From contig NZ_JADBEC010000001.1 of assembly GCF_014873945.1 (NCBI RefSeq), positions 806,001 to 870,000 of the forward strand: DNA of 64,000 bases. The letters run 5' to 3'. The notes beneath the pieces were generated by a model, which saw only the letters and a program-made list of their open reading frames with translations, did no database searches and had not been told where the DNA came from. Source of the DNA: Rhizobium viscosum (GTDB lineage: Bacteria; Pseudomonadota; Alphaproteobacteria; Rhizobiales; Rhizobiaceae). Positions 43,904 through 51,481 of this stretch are shown here, in pieces (positions within the stretch are counted from its first letter, which is position 1; each line of letters opens with the position of its first letter). The translations under genes were made by a program, and so were the position numbers.

Positions 43904-44515
43904 TTAGGTGTCCCGCGACAACCGAAGGGCGGCGCCGTCGATCATCATCCGCAGGCCGGCCTCGAAGAAGGCCTCGTGACCGCAATTGCGATAATGCGTG
44001 ATCGCCCGGTGCGTCAGCGGGAAATCGGCGGCTGCAGCATCGAGCTTTTCCCGCTCCGGCGGCGGCTCGGCCTGCTCCTCGATGACACAGCCGACGGTGT
44101 AGCGGGCGATGGCGACGAGTAACTCCATGGCGAATTCCGCTTCCATGCCTGCTCCGACAAGGACTGCGATATGGGCTTCGACATTGGGAAGATCCTGCGG
44201 ACTGGTTTCCGTGCCGGCATGCACGCGGCCGCCATCGCGATAGCTCAGGAGCGTGCGACGGAAATCACGGGTGTTTTCGAGCACGAAGTCCCGCCAGTTC
44301 TCAGGCACGACCGGCCAGTCGTGGGTGTGGCCGCGCGTCATGATCTCCTCGGCCATGGCTTCTATGAGCGCCCGCTTGCTCTTGAAATGCCAGTAAAGCG
44401 CGGGCTGGCGCACATTCAGCCGATCGGCGAGCAGCCGCGTGGAGAGCGCATCGATGCCCACCTCGTTCAAGAGCTTCAGCGCTTCATCGACGATCTGCGC
44501 CCGGTCCACCTTCAT
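43904..44515 (-). CDS. tetR: Tetracycline-type repressor TetR
   Basis: 203 residues. The N-terminal HTH matches true TetR: MKVDRAQIVDEALKLLNEVG, LLADRLNVRQPALYWHFKSK. The C-terminal domain is of the TetR_C type (HDWPVVPENWRDFVLENT). ATG 44515 matches the family start; a start at 44539 would add 8 residues. It is divergent from tetA with two tet-operator-like palindromes in the 77-nt gap. The pair is closest in plan to the chromosomal tet(30) system of Agrobacterium. Confidence 0.9.
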   Translation of the reverse strand: MKVDRAQIVDEALKLLNEVGIDALSTRLLADRLNVRQPALYWHFKSKRALIEAMAEEIMTRGHTHDWPVVPENWRDFVLENTRDFRRTLLSYRDGGRVHAGTETSPQDLPNVEAHIAVLVGAGMEAEFAMELLVAIARYTVGCVIEEQAEPPPEREKLDAAAADFPLTHRAITHYRNCGHEAFFEAGLRMMIDGAALRLSRDT

Positions 44516-44545
44516 CCTGTTCCCATTCCCTGTTGCCATTTCAAT

Positions 44546-44576
44546 TTATCAGCGATAAGGAGCTTATCAGTGATAA
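44546..44576. promoter_or_regulatory. Tandem tet-operator-like palindromes
   Basis: O2 TTATCA-G-TGATAA (44564-44576) is perfect; O1 TTATCA-G-CGATAA (44546-44558) has one mismatch. Centres are 18 bp apart between the divergent tetR and tetA starts, the classical two-operator arrangement. Confidence 0.72.
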
Positions 44577-44592
44577 ATTTTCCGATGATCCC

Positions 44593-45771
44593 ATGAAAAA
44601 AGCGCTCACCGTCATCTATGCCACCGTGATCCTCGATGCCGCTGGGATTGGCCTCACCCTGCCGATCTTTCCGCGGCTGCTGGAGGATGTCGGCCATACC
44701 GACAATCTCGGCTGGCGGTTCGGCGCCTTTCTGGCGCTCTATGCACTGATGCAGTTCATCTTCTCGCCGGTGCTCGGCTCGCTGTCGGATCGCTTCGGCC
44801 GCAAGCCGGTGCTGATGCTGTCGCTAGCCGGTGCGGCGGTCGACTATGTGTTCATGGCCCTTGCGCCGTCGCTTTGGCTGCTCTTCATCGGCAGGGCGAT
44901 CGCCGGCATTACCGGTGCCAGCAATGCGGTCGCTGCCGCCTGCGTGACCGACATTACCGAAGATGCCGAGCGCACGCGTCGCTTCGGCCAGTTGAGCGCC
45001 TGCTTCGGCATCGGCTTCATTGCCGGGCCGGCGATTGGCGGCGTGCTTGGCGAATTCTCCGTGCGACTGCCCTTCATCGCCGCTGCCGGGCTCAATGCAG
45101 CCAACCTGCTGATGGCCCTCTTCCTTCTGCCGGAGACGCACAGGACCGGTGCGGAAGCCGAGAGCCAAGAGTTTTCGCCGCTGGCGCATTTCCGCTGGCT
45201 GCTGGGCTACCGGTTGCTGCTGCCTCTTGCCGGCGCCTATTTCATCCTTGCGCTTGTCGGCGAGGTCGGCGGCACAATCTGGGTTCTCTATGGTCAGGAC
45301 AAATTTTCCTGGCCGCCGATGATGGTCGGCCTCTCGCTCGCCGCTTTCGGCTTCTTCCATGCTGTCGTGCAGGCCTTCATCGCCGGACCGATCAGCGAGC
45401 GATGGGGCGAGCACCGGACACTCCTGATCGGCATCATCGCCGACAGCGCAGCCTATATCATCATCGCGCTGGTGACACAGGGCTGGATGGCCTTCCTGCT
45501 GATGCCGCTCTTCTGCCTCGGCGGCATCGGGGCTCCGGCCCTGCAGTCTCTGGTGACAGGGCGTGTCGACAGCGATCATCAGGGGCGTGCGCAGGGGCTG
45601 CTTGCGAGCATGACGAGCCTCGCCTCGATCGTCGGGCCACTGGCGATCAGCACGATCTACTTCGCTTCGCGCGATATTTTCCCCGGGCTTGTCTGGGTCC
45701 TTGGCGCGGGTTTCTACGTGCTCTGCCTGCCGGTTGCCTTCACGCGCCGGCCGAAAGATGCCACGGCCTGA
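44593..45771 (+). CDS. tetA: Tetracycline efflux protein TetA (MFS)
   Basis: 392 residues, twelve helices. The TetA-type start is VILDAAGIGLTLPIFPRLLE; the motif A loop is SPVLGSLSDRFGRKPVLMLS; DITEDAERTRRFGQLSACFG and GPAIGGVLGEFS follow. All are standard for group 1 tetracycline/H+ antiporters. Asp in the first helix is retained. It probably confers low-level tetracycline resistance or exports another natural substrate. ATG 44593 has only a weak Shine-Dalgarno. Confidence 0.92.
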   Translation: MKKALTVIYATVILDAAGIGLTLPIFPRLLEDVGHTDNLGWRFGAFLALYALMQFIFSPVLGSLSDRFGRKPVLMLSLAGAAVDYVFMALAPSLWLLFIGRAIAGITGASNAVAAACVTDITEDAERTRRFGQLSACFGIGFIAGPAIGGVLGEFSVRLPFIAAAGLNAANLLMALFLLPETHRTGAEAESQEFSPLAHFRWLLGYRLLLPLAGAYFILALVGEVGGTIWVLYGQDKFSWPPMMVGLSLAAFGFFHAVVQAFIAGPISERWGEHRTLLIGIIADSAAYIIIALVTQGWMAFLLMPLFCLGGIGAPALQSLVTGRVDSDHQGRAQGLLASMTSLASIVGPLAISTIYFASRDIFPGLVWVLGAGFYVLCLPVAFTRRPKDATA

Positions 45772-45780
45772 AAGCGAGCG

Positions 45781-45804
45781 ACGGCGGGATGATCATCCCG
45801 CCGT
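45781..45804. terminator. Bidirectional terminator palindrome
   Basis: 24-bp perfect palindrome with half-site ACGGCGGGATGA, exactly between the convergent stops of tetA and the TIM-barrel gene. Confidence 0.7.
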
Positions 45805-45813
45805 CTGCTTCGG

Positions 45814-46632
45814 TTATTGGGCGACGCCGATCGAAGCCAGGTATTCGGCCGAAGCGATGATCTTCGACTTGTCCTTGATCTCGATAATCAGACGCGGATT
45901 GCTTTCGACCTTGGCAAGCGCTGCGAAAACCGCACGCCAGTTGACAGTGCCTTCGCCGAGCGCCCAGTGGCGGTCGGCATAGCCATCGGCATCCTGCAGG
46001 TGCACGTGGCCTAGGCGGCTGCCGGCGGCACGGACGTAATAATCGACCGGCGGGGCGCCGGTGGAGCCGTGGGCGTAGTGTGCATGGCCGGTGTCGATGG
46101 AGACGGAGACGGCCGGCGAGTTGAAGCTTTCAGCCAGTGCCACGCGGATATGCGGGTCCTTGTCTTCGATATTCTCGATGACGAGGGTGCAGCCGATTTC
46201 CTCGGCACGCTTCACCGCATCGCGCATCGTCTGATGGCAGTATTCAACGATCTTTTCGCGTTCGCCCTCGTTATTGTCGAGGTTGTTGTAGCTCCAGGTC
46301 GTATAGGGGCTGTGGACGACCATATGCGTGCCGCCGATCGCGGCGCAGACATCGAGGCCCTGCAGCATGCGGCGGGAGACGACCGCGCGGATATCCGGAT
46401 CCTGTGAGGCAATGATGAAGCCCCAGAACGGGCCATGAATACCGACGCGGCCCTTGTAGCCGTCGAGCAGCTTCCTGGCGCGATTGGCACGCAGGGTCCA
46501 ATCACCATTCAGAACATCTGCATCGATGAAGCTCTGCAGTTCGAGATCGCGGGACTTTTCAAAGAGCCAGTCACGATGGTTTTCGAGTTCGTCGATCGTC
46601 ATGGCAGCGCCGACGACGGGAAGAGAAGACAT
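45814..46632 (-). CDS. Sugar phosphate isomerase/epimerase (AP endonuclease-2 TIM barrel)
   Basis: 272 residues of the xylose-isomerase-like TIM barrel. Metal-binding residues are visible in GTHMVVHSPYTTWS, LVIENIEDKD, SVSIDTGHAHYAHG and GHVHLQDADG. A late LIIEIKDKS closes the metal site. It probably isomerises or epimerises a sugar or inositol derivative; substrate unknown. ATG 46632 has GGAG upstream; the longer frame to 46743 is not supported. Confidence 0.9.
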   Translation of the reverse strand: MSSLPVVGAAMTIDELENHRDWLFEKSRDLELQSFIDADVLNGDWTLRANRARKLLDGYKGRVGIHGPFWGFIIASQDPDIRAVVSRRMLQGLDVCAAIGGTHMVVHSPYTTWSYNNLDNNEGEREKIVEYCHQTMRDAVKRAEEIGCTLVIENIEDKDPHIRVALAESFNSPAVSVSIDTGHAHYAHGSTGAPPVDYYVRAAGSRLGHVHLQDADGYADRHWALGEGTVNWRAVFAALAKVESNPRLIIEIKDKSKIIASAEYLASIGVAQ

Positions 46633-46904
46633 GGGGTTGCTCCGCTGATGGTATGCCGGATTGGCAGGGAAGGATCGGCGGGTTCTATGCACCTCTTCTA
46701 TGTCGCAGATATTACAGTAATGGCAGTGGCCAACCTGTCGCACTTGCGAAGCGGTGAAGCCATACCGATATGATCGCCGTCGGCTTCAGAGCCTGAAAGC
46801 GCGCGAAAGCCGCATACTTTCCGCCCTGCCCCGATTTTGCGGCGGTTGCCAAAAGGGCCGCGAAGGTCTATCGGACCGCCCCGCAAGAACAAGAAAGAGA
46901 CATC

Positions 46905-47369
46905 ATGTCCAACTCATTTGTGAAAACAGATGCCCGGACGGAGGCGAAAAGCTTCTTCGTGCTGGGCGACAAGGTCGAGCGACGGGCTCGCCTGACAGGC
47001 AACTGGCTCAACATCTTCGACGTGACCGTTGAGCCCGGCGGCCACACACCGCGTCACGCGCATGCGAGCCCGGAAGTCTTCCGGATCATCGAGGGTACGC
47101 TGACGATCTGGCGGCTGACCGATACTGGACCGGAAGAGATCGAAGCCGGCGCCGGCGACATCGTCACCATCGCACCCTTCATGGTGCACGGCTATTCCAA
47201 CAACGGAACCGTCCCGGTGGTCTTTTCTGCCATCGTCGACCGCGACATGGCCGAATTTATCGAGACCGAGGGCGTTACTGAACAGCCGCAAGGCAGCCCA
47301 TCACCGGAAACGGTGGCACGCATGCGGGCGGCAGCAAACGCGCATGGGATCACGATCCTGGCTGCCTGA
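46905..47369 (+). CDS. Cupin-domain protein
   Basis: 154 residues. The cupin motif 1 is [20 protein letters not shown] and motif 2 is [18 protein letters not shown], retaining the His metal ligands. It may be a dioxygenase, isomerase or sensor; function unknown. AAGAAAGAGA precedes ATG 46905. It lies 137 nt before the trans-aconitate methyltransferase gene on the same strand. Confidence 0.9.
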   Translation: MSNSFVKTDARTEAKSFFVLGDKVERRARLTGNWLNIFDVTVEPGGHTPRHAHASPEVFRIIEGTLTIWRLTDTGPEEIEAGAGDIVTIAPFMVHGYSNNGTVPVVFSAIVDRDMAEFIETEGVTEQPQGSPSPETVARMRAAANAHGITILAA

Positions 47370-47505
47370 TCGCGGATATCGCGCTTTGGTCGGCCTGGCG
47401 GCACCAACGGACATTCTGGAGGCGATCGCCGGCGAGTTCCCCGCAACATCGACAAGTTTCGCATCCGCCGCGTCGAGGACGTGGCCTGATATCAGGAGAA
47501 AGACG

Positions 47506-48276
47506 ATGGCGTGGTCAGCCAGCCAATATGTGAAATTCGAGGATGAACGCACCCGCCCGGCGCGTGACCTGCTGGCGCAGGTACCGCTGACGGAGTTGCG
47601 CCACGCGGTCGATCTCGGCTGTGGACCAGGCAATTCGACAGAGCTGATCATTGACCGCTATGGCGCGCAAAATGTGTCGGGTCTCGACAGCGACCTGAAC
47701 ATGCTGGAGGCGGCCCGCAAGCGCCTGCCGGGCACGGCTTTCGTAGAGGCCAACCTTTCGACCTGGCAGCCCTCGGAGCCGGCGGACCTGCTCTTTGCCA
47801 ATGCAGTGTTCCAGTGGCTGCCCAACCATCTCGATATTTTCGACCGGCTGATGGACGGGCTGGCGCCGGGCGGCGTGCTTGCCGTGCAGATGCCCGACAA
47901 TCTCGGCGAGCCGAGCCATCTGACGATGGAGGAAACGGCCCATGCCGGTCCGTGGAAGGCCGCCTTCGAGCAGAAAAACGTGCGGCGCAATGTGCTTCCG
48001 CCGCCATCGACCTATTACAGCCGGCTGATCGCCAAATCCTCCCGCGTCGACATCTGGCACACGATCTACAATCACCCGATGGACAATGCCGCGGCGATCG
48101 TCGAATGGGTCAAGGGAACGGGCCTGCGCCCCTATCTCGACCATGCCGGCGAAGAACATCGCGAGGCGTTTCTGGCCGACTATCTCGAGCGTATAGACCG
48201 CGTCTATCCGAAGGCTGCTGACGGCAAGGTGCTGCTCAAGTTCCCGCGCTTGTTCATGGTGGCCGTGAAGGCCTGA
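47506..48276 (+). CDS. tam: Trans-aconitate 2-methyltransferase
   Basis: 256 residues of the Tam family: [20 protein letters not shown] at the N-terminus, SAM loop [32 protein letters not shown] and MQMPD-like [13 protein letters not shown]. The enzyme methyl-esterifies trans-aconitate, an inhibitor of aconitase. CAGGAG lies 8 nt before ATG 47506. It ends in a strong hairpin. Confidence 0.93.
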   Translation: MAWSASQYVKFEDERTRPARDLLAQVPLTELRHAVDLGCGPGNSTELIIDRYGAQNVSGLDSDLNMLEAARKRLPGTAFVEANLSTWQPSEPADLLFANAVFQWLPNHLDIFDRLMDGLAPGGVLAVQMPDNLGEPSHLTMEETAHAGPWKAAFEQKNVRRNVLPPPSTYYSRLIAKSSRVDIWHTIYNHPMDNAAAIVEWVKGTGLRPYLDHAGEEHREAFLADYLERIDRVYPKAADGKVLLKFPRLFMVAVKA

Positions 48277-48298
48277 CCGGAAATTCTGATTTCTATGA

Positions 48299-48337
48299 CG
48301 CCGGCAGCAGTCCGCGTGATCGCTGCCGGCGAAATTT
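48299..48337 (+). terminator. tam terminator
   Basis: Perfect 10-bp stem CGCCGGCAGC (48299-48308) / GCTGCCGGCG (48322-48331), then AAATTTTGT. Confidence 0.65.
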
Positions 48338-48494
48338 TGTCCGCCATTCGCAAGCCACACGCAAAGTTTGAAGTGTAGCGGTTCGTCCTGGGATTTCTCA
48401 ATCCAGACGTGCTTTCGCGACGCCGCCAGCGTCGATCGCTATTCTTTAAACGCCTTTGCGCCACCAGTGCGAGGCCCGACAAAGAGATTTTCAG

Positions 48495-49211
48495 ATGGTT
48501 TCTTCCGTTTCCAACATGAGGCTTATGACGGCGCAGATTGCGTTGCAGACGATCAAGGGCGGCTCTTCGGAGAGCAGCTCCAGCAGCACGACCGATCACG
48601 ACTATTCCAGCCTTCCCTCGCAGACGCGCTCGGCGCTGTCGGTCATGCTCGACAAGATCAATGCCGGCAAGGCCGGATCGACGGATACCTCCGGCAACAC
48701 CACCGCCAGCACCGATATCACCACTGCCTCCTTCATGGCGCTGCTGCGCCAGAACATGACGGCTGCGGCAGACGCCAAGGGCGAAGGCAGCCAGGAAGCC
48801 GCCATGCTTGCCGCTTTCAAGAAGGGCCAGCTGACGGTCACCGACCCGACCCGGGGCGTTTCGATCAAGGCCTGGGACGTGACCGATCCCAAGGAAGCCG
48901 ATGTCGACCAGAAGAAGGGCACGGCGATCAAGACTGAAGACTGGAATGACTTCCTGCGCGACCATCTGCAGCGCGATTCGCACGGACGCCTGGTTAGAAG
49001 CGAAAACGGCAGCTTCATCGAAAAGGGCACCGGCAACGAAGTCTATTTCGGACAGGTCGGCACACAGAATTACTACATCACCTGGCCGGTGAAGACCGAC
49101 ACAAAGCCGGCCACACAGACCGGCACTAAGACGGACACGACGACGGATAATACGTCCACTACCCAGAAGCCGGCAACGGACAACAACACGGACAACGCCA
49201 AGACCAGCTAA
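48495..49211 (+). CDS. Unknown protein with Ser-rich N-terminus and Thr-rich tail
   Basis: 238 residues, no signal peptide and no membrane helix. A Ser-rich section (GGSSESSSSSTTDHDYSS) is followed by SFMALLRQNMTAAADAKG, a core containing TEDWNDFLRDHLQRDSHGRL and GNEVYFGQVGTQNYYITWP, then a tail of Thr/Lys/Asn repeats (TDTTTDNTSTTQKPATDN). The layout of an unusual N-terminus and disordered tail hints at a secreted or surface protein exported without a Sec signal. No family is recognised. Shine-Dalgarno AAAGAG is weak. Confidence 0.8.
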   Translation: MVSSVSNMRLMTAQIALQTIKGGSSESSSSSTTDHDYSSLPSQTRSALSVMLDKINAGKAGSTDTSGNTTASTDITTASFMALLRQNMTAAADAKGEGSQEAAMLAAFKKGQLTVTDPTRGVSIKAWDVTDPKEADVDQKKGTAIKTEDWNDFLRDHLQRDSHGRLVRSENGSFIEKGTGNEVYFGQVGTQNYYITWPVKTDTKPATQTGTKTDTTTDNTSTTQKPATDNNTDNAKTS

Positions 49212-49246
49212 GCTGCTCTGGCGAAACAGATTTCATCGGCATCGTC

Positions 49247-49274
49247 TCCGGGGCTTCGGCCCCGGAACTGTTTT
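49247..49274 (+). terminator. Rho-independent terminator
   Basis: TCCGGGGC-TTCG-GCCCCGGA with a UUCG tetraloop, followed by ACTGTTTT, just after the unknown gene. Confidence 0.8.
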
Positions 49275-49346
49275 CAGGATATTGCGCCGCGTTCAGATCA
49301 CCCTGTCAAATGCTTGTTATCATTGGGCTGCAGGTTCTCTTGCGGT

Positions 49347-49362
49347 AAAGCGGAAGCGCTTT
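49347..49362. promoter_or_regulatory. Candidate operator upstream of zwf
   Basis: AAAGCG-GAAG-CGCTTT, perfect 6-bp arms with a 4-nt centre, 38 nt before the zwf start; looks like a LacI-family type site. Confidence 0.4.
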
Positions 49363-49399
49363 ATATTCGGCCGGGAGAATTAAGCTGGAGATGACACGC

Positions 49400-50908
49400 A
49401 TGGACGCTCACCCCACCCCGCCCGTCACTCTCGTCATCTTCGGCGCCACCGGCGACCTGACACGGCGACTGCTGGTTCCTGCCATCATCAATCTCACCCG
49501 CAGCCGCCTCGTCGGCCAGGACCTGAACATCCTCGGCGTCGGCATCGAGCCCGGCGACGACGAATTCCTGCGCCAGCGGCTGGATGCTTTTCTCGCCCAT
49601 CTCGAAGGCGAGGAGGCGAGCGCGAAGGATGAAGCCTGGGAGAGCCTGCGATCGCGCATCTCCTATCTGCAGGGCGATTTCACCAAGGACGATATCTTCC
49701 TCGAAATCGGCAAGCGGCTTGGCAAGACCTGCAATGCGGCCTTTTATCTCGCCGTGCCGCCAAGCTTCTTCGGGCCAATCGTCGAGAAACTTGCCGATCT
49801 CGGACTGATGGACGAAAGCGGCGGTTGCTTCCGTCGTATTGCGATCGAGAAGCCCTTCGGCACCGATCTCGCCTCGGCCCGCGCTTTGAACGAGCGCATC
49901 CTCGCCCGCGTGGAGGAAAGCCAAGTCTACCGGCTCGACCATTTCCTCGGCAAGGAAACGGTGCAGAACCTGATGACGGCGCGTTTCGCCAACATGATGA
50001 TCGAGTCGCTGTGGAACAATCGCTATATCGACCACGTGCAGATCACCGCCTCGGAGATCGTCGATGTCGGCACGCGCGGGAAGTTCTATGATGCGACCGG
50101 CGCGCTGCGCGACATGATCCCCAACCATCTCTTCCAGCTTCTGGCAATGATCGCCATGGAGCCGCCGAACAGTTTCGACGCCGAGGCGATCCGCAACGAG
50201 AAGAGCAAGGTGCTGAAGGCTCTGCGCATCTATACACCAGAGGAAGCCAAGGCGAACGGCGTGCGCGGGGCTTACACGGCCGGTCCGCTGAATGGCACCG
50301 ACTTGCCCGCCTATCGCGATACGAAGGATATCTCGCCCACCAGCAAGACCGAGACCTATGTGGCGCTGAAGCTCTATGCCGATACGTGGCGCTGGGCTGG
50401 CGTTCCCTTCTATCTGCGCACCGGCAAGGCGATGACGGCACGCGATACGGAGATCGTCATCACCTTCCAGCCGGTTCCCTTCGCGCAGTTTCGCGAAACG
50501 GAGGTCAACCGCCGCCTGCCGCCGAACAGGCTCGTCATCCAGGTGCAGCCCGATGAGGGCATGAGCATGGAGATTTCCATCAAGTCGCCAGGACAATCCG
50601 TCGACACCGTGCCGGTCTCGCTGGATTTCCGCTATGCCGACAAATTCGATATCGGCAAGACGACCGGCTATGAATCTCTACTCTACGACCTCTTCATCGG
50701 CGACCAGACGCTGTTCCAGCGCGCCGACGGCATTGAGGCCGGCTGGGCGGCGGTGCAGCCCTTTCTGGACGAATGGGCGAAAGATCAGAGCGTGCCGGAC
50801 CCTTACGCACCCGGCAGCATGGGACCGGCCTGCGCCGACGAGCTTATCCAGCGAGACGGGCGTGAGTGGCATGAGCTTGGCGTGATCCTGCACAAGAACG
50901 GCAAATAA
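49400..50908 (+). CDS. zwf: Glucose-6-phosphate 1-dehydrogenase
   Basis: 502 residues. The NADP loop is VIFGATGDLTRRLL. The active-site motif is YRLDHFLGKETVQN, with the base His in it. IAIEKPFGTD and FYLRTGKAM complete the substrate site. It makes 6-phosphogluconolactone, feeding the Entner-Doudoroff or pentose phosphate path. ATG 49400 is used (GGAG at 49387-49390). pgl and edd, which usually follow zwf in rhizobia, are absent, so this is likely a second, stand-alone copy. Confidence 0.96.
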   Translation: MDAHPTPPVTLVIFGATGDLTRRLLVPAIINLTRSRLVGQDLNILGVGIEPGDDEFLRQRLDAFLAHLEGEEASAKDEAWESLRSRISYLQGDFTKDDIFLEIGKRLGKTCNAAFYLAVPPSFFGPIVEKLADLGLMDESGGCFRRIAIEKPFGTDLASARALNERILARVEESQVYRLDHFLGKETVQNLMTARFANMMIESLWNNRYIDHVQITASEIVDVGTRGKFYDATGALRDMIPNHLFQLLAMIAMEPPNSFDAEAIRNEKSKVLKALRIYTPEEAKANGVRGAYTAGPLNGTDLPAYRDTKDISPTSKTETYVALKLYADTWRWAGVPFYLRTGKAMTARDTEIVITFQPVPFAQFRETEVNRRLPPNRLVIQVQPDEGMSMEISIKSPGQSVDTVPVSLDFRYADKFDIGKTTGYESLLYDLFIGDQTLFQRADGIEAGWAAVQPFLDEWAKDQSVPDPYAPGSMGPACADELIQRDGREWHELGVILHKNGK

Positions 50909-50931
50909 CCGTTCCTGCACTGGAATTTAAC

Positions 50932-51225
50932 TTACCGTTGGCGGCAGGCGGTAGCCAGCGTGCCGTCACGCTCGGCCGTGCGATAGGCGCGCGTGCCAGG
51001 CCGCGGGCAAGCCGTCCGGTCGGACGGAATGACGACGGTTATATTGTCGCTCTCGACGGGATCGAGCGGAATCGAAAAAGCATTACTTGATTCCGCGTCC
51101 GGCACCGTGCCGGGCGGCATGCCGCCAAAGCGGCCGGAATAGTCCATATCACCGAGGGCCTGGGAGAAGGCCGGGGCGGCGAAACCGAGGAGAATGATCG
51201 AGGCTGCTGCAATGACCATACGCAT
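50932..51225 (-). CDS. Small secreted hypothetical protein
   Basis: 97 residues with a Sec signal peptide (VIAAASIILLGFAAPAFSQA). The short mature part has DYSGRFGGMPPGTVPDA and two cysteines near the end (RTACPRPG, LATACRQR) that could pair. AGAAGGA lies upstream of ATG 51225 (51231 is the alternative). Function unknown. It is convergent with zwf. Confidence 0.65.
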   Translation of the reverse strand: MRMVIAAASIILLGFAAPAFSQALGDMDYSGRFGGMPPGTVPDAESSNAFSIPLDPVESDNITVVIPSDRTACPRPGTRAYRTAERDGTLATACRQR

Positions 51226-51378
51226 GATCATATTCCTTCTTATCTGGCCGATATGAAACGGGATTTGGGTATCCATCGTCCCAGCTGATCCCGGCCGTCG
51301 GTGAAAAAATACGGCACCTCTTTATCTAGGAAAGGTCAGTGCGGATTTCCATCCGGCGGATGGATTGATCAGGCCCTT

Positions 51379-51481
51379 AAAGCGTGTCGCGATCTCCAGG
51401 ATTCGTTTGCCACGCTTTAGGCTCTTGTTTTCGCATGTCGTTACCACAAAACCGCTGCACACTTTTGCGTGACATGCTTTA
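51379..51481. repeat. Dispersed intergenic repeat, copy A
   Basis: Stretch AAAGCGTGTCGCGATCT ... TTTGCCACGCTTTAGG ... CTTGTTTTCGCATGTCGTT ... GTGACATGC. It is clearly related in order and sequence to copy B at 58585-58676. Copy A ends at the TonB receptor stop and copy B ends at the PhnA-like stop, so it may act as a 3' element. Confidence 0.6.
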
